Assembly (NCBI GenBank): GCA_964036155.1
Contig: OZ038422.1
Location: forward strand, 1,364,001 to 1,428,000
Origin: Diploscapter coronatus
Taxonomy: Eukaryota > Nematoda > Chromadorea > Rhabditida > Rhabditidae
Length of the DNA stretch: 64,000 nucleotides
Direction: 5' to 3'
Shown here: one piece after another, positions 56,754-64,000 of the stretch
How the letters are laid out: each line of letters opens with the position of its first letter
How positions within the stretch are numbered: position 1 is the stretch's first letter
Position numbers and translations under genes: made by a program
The notes under the pieces: model-generated
What the model was told of the DNA's origin: nothing
Database searches by the model: none
Seen by the model: only the letters and a program-made list of their open reading frames with translations

Positions 56754-59700
56754 ATGACTGCCACAACGGGTTCTTCCGGTGACGATAAACCGGCAGGCGA
56801 AGACCACGTCGATCGACTCGCCATTCCGGGAGGTGAGCAACTTTAAAATTCTCTAGTTGCCACCCTTTTACGACCTACAACCTTTCATAGTTGCCCCATC
56901 TCATTTCTCTTTTTCACTTTGCAATTTTCCGAAAATCATTGCTGGTATCTATCGAGAGTGAGGATAGTAACTACGAATGGATCTGATGATTAAAGAAAAT
57001 GAATGCCTCCGCATCTTTTGAAGCACTGTTCGGCATTTATAGAAACGAAAATTCGCAACTTTAAAATTTCAAGAAGAGGAAAAAACGACACGATTTTAGC
57101 CCGGCCCCCGAAATTCTCTACCGGTTGCGGATCAGATGAAGAAGCGAGGTGTTGTACGACCGTCGCCTACAATGGAAACGGAGTTCGATTCGAAGGCATG
57201 GACCCCGAAATGATTCCCCCGTCGATTTCTGGAAGCCAGGTAGACTCTTTCAAATCCCCGGCAATTTTTGTTGACTTAACTCCAAAATTCGCATCTCTAT
57301 CCTAATCTTTAATCTAAATCATCGAATCTTATCTTCGGCTCACTGTAGTTACCACCCCCTTTTTGGAGAAATAGTATGAAGAAGAAAAAATAAGGTGGTA
57401 ACTACAAGGGGCCCAAATCTTTAATCTTTTACATCTATAAATAGCTATTATCCATCCAAATTTGATCCCTAGATATGTCAAAAAATGATGCCATAACTTC
57501 TCGTTCCAAGTATATGTTGTATGTATTCAATTTTTGGTTTTCGTTTTTCATCGCTTTCAACGCGCTTTTTTATCTTCTTTTGCGCTAGCGGTGTTGAATT
57601 CTCCTCCCTGCTTTCATTCAGCGCCTCGGCAATTCGAACTAAATGCGCACATTGCTTTTTCGAAGAGCAAATGTGAGCCGAATTCGACGGAAAACGCACG
57701 AAATTGGCGCTAAACTTGAGTTCTGAAGTAGAATTTTTATGTCCATTAATGAAAACATCTCTAAAACCACCTTATATAAGATTTTTTTCAAATTCAATAT
57801 GTTTAAGTCATTTTTGATCATTTTAAAAATCCCCAGAAAGTCCTTTTAGACCTATTAATGAAAAGATCTTAAAATCACCTCTTTTAAGTTGTTTCTAATA
57901 TTTGAGACTATTAAGCGTATTATTGAGCGTTTTACGAATCATTTCTGATGCAATACTCAAGCTGTTCAAGATCAGTTGTATGTCCATTTTGTCATTGCAA
58001 AATGTCCTTTTATCAGTAAATTAAGTCGCATGCTTTGTGTTCGCAATTTCATTGTTTGGAATATGCGCGTAAATGATGTTATTTCTTATGACAATAGTAG
58101 TAAAATGATATCATTGATAAATGGATAGAATAAAATCGTATATAAAAAGTATGCTCCAAATTTAGTAGTACATCTTTTATCTATTCTTTACTATGACTAA
58201 TGAATCCCAAACTTCCATTTTAACTAGCAAAAAATCTGAGGTATTTTGAAATTGGCAAAGCTGGGTTTGTCGCGTCGTCGCGACAAGTCCAACTTGTCTT
58301 TAAACTATCGCTTTTTAAAATCAATTTTATGCTTTAGCGTACAATCTACATTGAAGATGACCCGAATCGAGAGACCTGGGACAATAAAGCCCAATTTATC
58401 TTCGGAGTGATTTCCTACGCAGTTGGTCTGGGGAACGTTTGGCGGTTTCCATACCTACTGCAGAAGAATGGAGGAGGTTTTCGGGTTTATGCTAATTTTG
58501 CCTATAGAGTCAAATTTCAGGGGCTTTTCTCATACCCTACCTGATAATGATGGTCCTACAGGGTATACCGTTATTCCTGATCGAATTGGGTATAGGTCAG
58601 CGGCTAAGGACGGGGTCTGTCGGCGTTTGGAATGCTATACATCCTTGTTTGGGGGGTATGATTAAGAGTTGCATGGGTTTTCTGACAAGTGATTTTCTAG
58701 GACTCGGAATTTCTGCAGCGATTGTCAGCTACTTCGTGGGGGCTTACTACAATGTGATTATAGCCTGGTGCATGTACTACCTTTACAATAGTTTCAGCTT
58801 GACGTTGCCTTGGGAGGTAAGTTCGAAAGAACAATTATAGATCCGATTTTCTGGAGTTTTTAACCAAACTTTTCAGAACTGCCCCATGTTCGAAAACGGA
58901 ACGACCTACGAGGAATGCAAAAAGTCGCCCTCCACCAGCGCGTTCTACTGGAATCGGATAGCGCTAAATTCGTCGGGGTCAGTTTTAAACAATTTTCACT
59001 TTTCTTTGATAAACTAGCGATTTTAGGAGTATCTCGGACATCGATGGCCTCGTGTACCATCAACTGATTTTCCTGTGTCTGGGATGGCTATTGGTCTATT
59101 TATGCGTGAATAAGGGAATCAAGAGTTCCGGAAAGGTATAGTTATTATAGCCCAATGTCTATTCGTTTTTAAATTGATATCTTAGGTTATGTACGTAACG
59201 GCCACGTTTCCCTATGTGGTGACAACGATATTCCTGGTCAGGTCGTCAATGTTAGAGGGGGCAGGCGAAGGACTGGCACACATGTTTAGATTCGATGTAA
59301 TCATTTATATTTTTAATTTAAAACACATGCTCATATGGATTATAAACACACAACGTATATACTATTCAAATATCATCATTAATACAATACGAGTTTTAAT
59401 TTAGGGTTCAAAATTACTCCAACCGTCTGTGTGGCTGGACGCGGCCACCCAAGTGTTTTATTCTATGGGATTGGGATTCGGAGGTTAGAAATTTTCATAC
59501 CGTTGAAAATATATTTAAAAAAATAGCAACTTGAAAATCGGCGAGGCCACAAGATATTGAGAAATAGTGTGGGAAAAGAAAGCCTATCATCCCCCATACC
59601 CTATCCTAAATCCGATACTATTTCGCCTATGTCTCGTGGTTTCGTGGTCTCGCGGTTTCTAAATAGCCATTAAAACTCAGGGCTCATCGCTTTCGGATCA

Positions 59701-61595
59701 TACAATAATCCGAAGAATAACTGTAAACGGGACGCGTTAGTGTTAGCTCTGGCTAATGTTGCTACATCTCTATATACAGGTATGAAATGATACCAGGGCT
59801 GTAAATGCTTAGACACACGTGCGCGCGCGTCTAGACGTTTAAAGCCCTGAATAGTGCCTGAATACCTGAACCAATAATATAAAACATTTAGCCTTTACCA
59901 TATTCTGTGTACTCGGTTTCATGGCCCACCGAACGATGAGCGAATGTATCGAAAAGTAATTTCATCTTTTTAAATTTAAGAATTTAATTTATAATTTAGG
60001 GACATGCATATTATGGCGGATGTTTACAATGACCAATTTAAATCATTCGATGATGTAAAAGCCGCTTTGTCATATGACCAATATAAGGAGGTATCAGTTA
60101 ATTTCAGCCATCCTTAAGGAGTATGAAATTTAAGTTGATCACCGACAGGTTCTCTACAAATTACAAGAAAATGATGTTTTATAGTAAGATGTGTGACTAT
60201 GATCAGATTTTGGCTGAGGTAATTAACTTTAAATTAGTTCATTACCATAATCACCGCTAATTACCCTAATTTAGCAAGCAGAAGGTACCGGTTTGGCCTT
60301 CATCGTCTTCACCGAAGCCATTCTTCACTTTCCATTCCCTCCGATTTGGTCAATCCTATTCTTCCTGATGCTGCTTTCTCTGGGACTTGGGTCTATGTTT
60401 GGTATCTCTATCATTTAAGTTACCAAAATGTTACCGTTTGGCTCTTTAGGAACTTTGGAAGGAGTCATCACATCTTTGAACGACTTGAAGATTATCACTT
60501 GTCCCAAACCGCTACTGACTGGTTCCTTATGTCTCCTTGGTTTCGCCATTGGACTGATCTTCGTTACCAGAGCTGGACAGGTACTCGGAGAGCTGCCATT
60601 GTTGTTATCATATATTATCATTCGATAATTTCAGTATTGGGTCTCTCTATTCGATCAATTCGCTGGTTCCTACGCGTTGATGGTAGTCGCGTTTCTGGAG
60701 ATCATTGCAGTGGCATATATCTATGGGCATGATAGGTACCACTTAGCATCTTATCATTTTGGTTCCGTTTATCGTTTGGTAACTTTAGATTCTGTTTGGA
60801 TATCGAGGAGATGACTGGCCACAGGCCCTCTGCATATTGGACCCTTTGCTGGCGCTACTTCTCTCCTGCCTTGATGTCGTTTTTGTTCGTTGGCTCGATC
60901 ATCCAAAGTTGCGTCAATCCCATCAGATACTTTGCTTATGACGCTGAACAGGTAGGCATATTATCTTTTTGTAAAGCTCCACAATTTTATGGGCGAATCG
61001 TATTCTTTCCTTTTTTCCTATTTTGAAAAGGGGAAGAAAGACCACGCCCATGAGATCATGCAGCATTGCAGAGCTTTCGTTATTTTTAAAGTCAGAACAC
61101 ATTGAATTATCAAGGCTATGAACGTCTACACGAGCTATCCGACGTGGGCCTTTTTCGTTGCCGTCATTATTGTTGGTGCGTCCACAGCTCCTTTGATCCT
61201 CGTCTGGTTCTGTCGGTTCTTCAAGATCGTCAAATACGAGCCGGACATTCCTGCGGTAAGCAATCACTATTACAACCTGAAAAGCCTAATATTATTATCC
61301 TATGCTTTTTCTATTATTTATATAATAATTGAAATTTGATGGCACCAAAATTCATCTTTGATAAAAAAATCTTCTAAACTTTCATTCAATGATAAAAAAG
61401 CATTCAAACTAGAAAAATAGATTTTTGCAGGCCTCAAAATGCCTAAACCAAACGACGTCTACGACCTACATGTTGAAATCGGACCAGTCTTTCAATCGAA
61501 TCACCGAATCAGCGATTTCCGTTGCAGACGCAGCGAGTCGGGAGCCGCTCAGATCGAACAACAACACAAATTTAGGGCCAAGCAACGAACAATGA
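56754..61595 (+). CDS. SLC6-family Na+-coupled amino-acid transporter, B0AT (SLC6A15/18/19/20)-like
   Basis: Twelve-TM plasma-membrane symporter that couples uptake of neutral amino acids to Na+ (family knowledge). The ATG at 56754 follows atttcagac, a likely trans-splice acceptor. The N-terminal exons (to 56832, and about 57101-57238) are cytosolic. TM1 carries the signature [20 protein letters not shown] and is followed by [18 protein letters not shown]. Further family blocks are [57 protein letters not shown] (extracellular loop), [64 protein letters not shown] and [15 protein letters not shown]. The last exon encodes a polar tail ending GPSNEQ at TGA 61593-61595. The loop Cys pair fits SLC6A18-20 better than monoamine carriers. 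In nematodes such genes belong to the snf series; orthologue not assigned. Introns contain IR-F, IR-C, IR-A and IR-I elements. Some internal boundaries are approximate. Confidence 0.92.
57339..57413. repeat. IR-F element, short form, in SLC6 intron
   Basis: ggctcactgtagttaccacc at the left, ggtggtaactacaaggggcc at the right, around gagaaatagtatgaagaag. Almost the same as the copy at 38.05 kb. Confidence 0.9.
59525..59675. repeat. IR-C element in SLC6 intron
   Basis: gcaacttgaaaatcggcgag ... gagaaatagtgtgggaaaag, then gatactatttcgcctatg and a right arm tcgtggtctcgcggtttc ending aaatagcc. Confidence 0.9.
59794..59849. repeat. IR-A element, short solo palindrome, in SLC6 intron
   Basis: 56 bp: cagggctgtaaatgcttaga ... 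tctagacgtttaaagccctg. Confidence 0.9.
60973..61078. repeat. IR-I element in SLC6 intron
   Basis: aagctccacaattttatggg at the left, cccatgagatcatgcagc at the right, followed by attgcagagctt; inner arms tctttcctttttt and aaaaggggaagaaaga. Confidence 0.65.
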
Positions 61596-61626
61596 ATCGT
61601 TTTGAACTCAGCAATTTTGAGTCAAA

Positions 61627-61848
61627 TACAGGGTGCGCAAAAAGTCGGGATCGTCTTTGCACATTCAAGATTTATGCTATAAAAATCTGAAATTCATGAC
61701 AAACTAAAATACAACTATGCAGATAGATAGCATAAGTTTAGGTGAAGATAATAGTCAACTTTTTAGAAAACTTTAGTGACTTTTATCTTGGCGATGAGAA
61801 GTCTCAAAAAGAAGTCAAAGGCGGTCCAGGTGTTTTGCGCACCCTGTA
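61627..61848. mobile_element. Tc1/mariner-like MITE with TA target-site duplication
   Basis: TA-cagggtgcgcaaaaagtc at the left and ggtgttttgcgcaccctg-TA at the right: perfect outer inverted repeats of cagggtgcgcaaaa, TA on both sides, total about 220 bp, no transposase. Size, ends and TA duplication fit a non-autonomous mariner derivative. Confidence 0.85.
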
Positions 61849-62122
61849 AAGGGTTGAAAGGAGCCTGACCTTAAAAATTCGGACTGAGAAATTACCCTCG
61901 GCATTTTCTGAGGTCAGCACCTTCATACTAAAACTTATATATATTATTCTAGTCATATAGATAGAAAATTTGACCAAACGTAAAATATATGAAGATCATT
62001 TTTTATATTTGGTTGAAGGATATACTAATAGGGTGATATTGTGAGCTCAAGCCAAATCACGTTTTATGCAGAGAGTTATCATATAATTTCATTGCAATCA
62101 TCTCAATCGTTTTGTTATCTTC

Positions 62123-62325
62123 AATGGTCGCGATTACTTGAGGTAAGGTAAATGACGCACAAATTCGAATATGCAAAATGTGCATCACGTATTTGCACAA
62201 ACAGTCGTATAGTTCATTTTTTGAATCAGCGAAATATCGTCTGTTCGTTTGCAAACAACGCGCTAATTTTCATGCAACAACTCTCTATTACCCCACTTGA
62301 TTTTGTCTCAATTAGTCGGCCATTG
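62123..62325. repeat. IR-G element
   Basis: aatggtcgcgattacttgag at the left, ttgtctcaattagtcggcca at the right; shared internal aaattcgaatatgcaaaatg. Confidence 0.85.
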
Positions 62326-62454
62326 CTGTTTTAGTTGATATGCTTTCTTGGTTGATTGATTATCTCCACAGAGACTCAGCATACAGGTAGCCGAATTCTT
62401 GTGTTGAAATTTGTGACATATTACCGATGACCGATGATATTATCGTTTGCGCCC

Positions 62455-62595
62455 CCACAAGTCTTGCCCTTCTAGAAACACGCCCTATTGTTAAATACCG
62501 GTGGTTTTCCATCTCCTTTCTTAAGCCTTTCATAGTGGAATAGAGGAAGAGCCAGTAAAACATTTCGAACTAGTGTGTTTCTAGAAGGGTGACAT
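62455..62595. repeat. Unclassified inverted repeat
   Basis: gcccttctagaaacacgc mirrors gtgtttctagaagggtgac with about 90 bp between the arms. Single copy in the window. Confidence 0.6.
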
Positions 62596-63175
62596 TCTTG
62601 GGATGTATGCGATATTTGCAATTATTTTGGGTGACAATACTATTTCAACTTGTAGGACAGTTCTTCTGAACGATATTATATTATCCGGTGACTCAGTTCT
62701 TCTTTCAAGTATCGAATGTCTTGCATATTTTTTATGTGAAATCAGAAATGTGTTAGAAATTAAATGAGATCTTAAGCGAATTCAAACATTTCTGATAAGA
62801 CTTAGTTCATTCCAAAGCAAATTTTGCGTATGAACTTTATAGTTACTTATGTTAAGTAGTGACTTCTTAAACATAGCAAGTGAACTATTTGAATCTCAAA
62901 ACGCCAATGCAAATCTAAGTCAGAATCACACAACTCATTGATCTTTAAACCCAACAGCAACAGCTCAAATCATGACTATTTTGTAATTTATTCCACACTA
63001 TCTCTCTACTTATTACTTATACAAATCATCATTCGTACACATTTACACTGTATCATATGACGTCGGTTTTTCATGGCAATGATATATAAATAAAAATTGA
63101 AATAGCTCTGAGAATTTTGTAAAAATCGTTTCAAATAAAGTGGAGTTGAACCCGAGGCTAATAAAATCGCGTTCA

Positions 63176-64000
63176 TCATGCTTTCTGGAGATCGTCTTGG
63201 TACTCCTCGTCTGAGCCACGCCGACATAGGCAGTAGATGCCGAGAAGGATCATGAGAATGAACGAGACGGAAATCACGATGGTCTGCATGATCAATTCAG
63301 AGTTATCGGGCTCGTATTCAAGATCTACCAGCTCGTCTGTCTAAAGTGGTTTTTTAACAGAAATCAAAGATTTAAGTGATATAAAATTTAGTCTAGAAAT
63401 TTTTGTGCTCCAAGGTAAAATAAATCTTCTATATTGGCCTCCTGTATTTCACACCCACTTTTTTCCTTTCGCCTACTCCCCTTTCCTACTCTCTCCTCAA
63501 AAAGTGGGTGTGGAATACAAAAGGGCTTACATATTCGATATTGTCCACATCCAAATCAGCAATCGACGATAAATGCCCCATCGCCTTCATTCGAGTTGCA
63601 ATCGATTCAGCGTCCACGAAATCTTCCTCATCATACGGAATTTCTGTTCCGTTTTCATTGCTGTTCTGAAAATTATACTTTAGAAATGCATAACTTAGAA
63701 ATCAACTTGTTTCTTGAGAATTCCAAACTGCACGGTAAGTTGGTCTTCAGTGCCTTTACAGTTAGCTCTGAGAATTATAACGTCGTCCTGAAAACAAGCT
63801 ACCTTGAATTGGTATTAATTTTAATCGCACCTCATTAACCCTCAAACTGCTAGCTATGGCTTCTCTGAAATTAAATTGGCTTTTAGCTTAATGTTAAATT
63901 TATTCCTGTGTTCAGAATATACTAACCCAATTTGACGACGCTAACTAAAGCGTTGAGTTTAACGCTATCTGTTAAATTGTTTGGGCTATTTGAAAACCAT
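63176..64000 (-). CDS. C-terminal part of a single-pass membrane protein (continues beyond the window)
   Basis: Minus-strand exons read [16 protein letters not shown] (about 63990-63930), [12 protein letters not shown] (63867-63832), [17 protein letters not shown] with VQFGILKKQ (about 63788-63708), then [18 protein letters not shown] to NIEY (about 63667-63529). The final exon to TGA 63178-63176 holds one transmembrane segment ([20 protein letters not shown]), a CLCRRG stop-transfer and a short acidic tail. The extracellular part, with a strand-helix pattern such as DVIILRANC and an acidic juxtamembrane stretch, is loosely SEA-domain-like; this is a guess. The N-terminus lies outside the window, so the protein cannot be named. 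Confidence 0.7.
63441..63521. repeat. IR-D element in intron
   Basis: ctgtatttcacacccacttt at the left, aaaagtgggtgtggaataca at the right. Confidence 0.9.

Larger units (their letters stand above)
61596..63175. other. Convergent intergenic region; three repeats, no gene
   Basis: Between the SLC6 stop (+) and the membrane-protein stop (-). Contains the mariner-like element, IR-G (62.1-62.3 kb) and a hairpin at 62455-62595. Remaining sequence is AT-rich with no supported ORF. Confidence 0.6.

Noticed and set aside
61439..61690. ORF starting [13 protein letters not shown] over the last SLC6 exon
   Set aside because: The other frame (ending GPSNEQ) is the one contiguous with the preceding SLC6 exon.
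1..64000. tRNA, rRNA, CRISPR array, integrated virus or bacterial-type operon
   Set aside because: No cloverleaf with A/B boxes, rRNA core, regularly spaced direct repeats or viral/transposase protein was recognised by eye; all repeats found are inverted-repeat elements.

Overview
The window looks like a nematode genome segment. The evidence is compact multi-exon genes with many introns of about 45-60 bp, TTTYAG-type 3' splice sites (TTTCAG, TTTTAG, TTAAG), several start codons sitting directly behind an AG acceptor as expected for spliced-leader trans-splicing, and a worm-like gene set (ldb-1, pdk-1, an AP-2 factor, a neuropeptide-type GPCR, an SLC6 transporter). I cannot fix the genus. All models were assembled by eye from translated exons. 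For the GPCR, ldb-1 and the AP-2 factor, every exon length and splice phase was tallied and closes in frame.

Layout. 1.1-3.0 kb (+): rhodopsin-family GPCR of 386 aa. 3.3-8.8 kb (-): ubiquitin-specific protease with a complete Cys/His-box catalytic domain. 11.2-23.5 kb (-): ldb-1, the LIM-domain-binding co-regulator. It has three apparent 5' ends: a 577-aa core form starting at 16.4 kb, two phase-compatible upstream coding exons at 22.3-23.5 kb, and an internal first exon at 14.06-14.66 kb that would give a form without the dimerisation domain. 29.1-33.2 kb (-): AP-2 family transcription factor. 35.0-36.5 kb (+): small gene of unknown function. 37.0-38.0 kb (+): short secreted thrombospondin type-1 repeat protein. 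40.0-43.8 kb (+): PDK1 kinase with PH domain. 44.5-47.3 kb (-): long coiled-coil protein, convergent with pdk-1. 48.8-51.9 kb (+): membrane-anchored protein with a 2-oxoglutarate-oxygenase-like HxD...H...R signature. 56.8-61.6 kb (+): SLC6 amino-acid transporter of the B0AT type. 63.2 kb to the end (-): C-terminal part of a single-pass membrane protein that runs off the window.

Between and inside these genes lies a dense set of short non-autonomous inverted-repeat elements, about 40 copies in at least nine families (called IR-A to IR-I here, plus one Tc1/mariner-like element). Nearly all are in introns or intergenic DNA. Two IR-E copies, in ldb-1 and pdk-1, begin exactly at the TA of a 5' splice donor, so the element's edge forms part of the donor. 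Three families with different ends share an internal CTATTTCG-containing core.

No rRNA, tRNA, CRISPR array, operator or riboswitch was recognised. The long low-gene stretches (23.5-29 kb, 52-56.7 kb and others) hold only repeats, CT/GA-rich tracts and chance ORFs.
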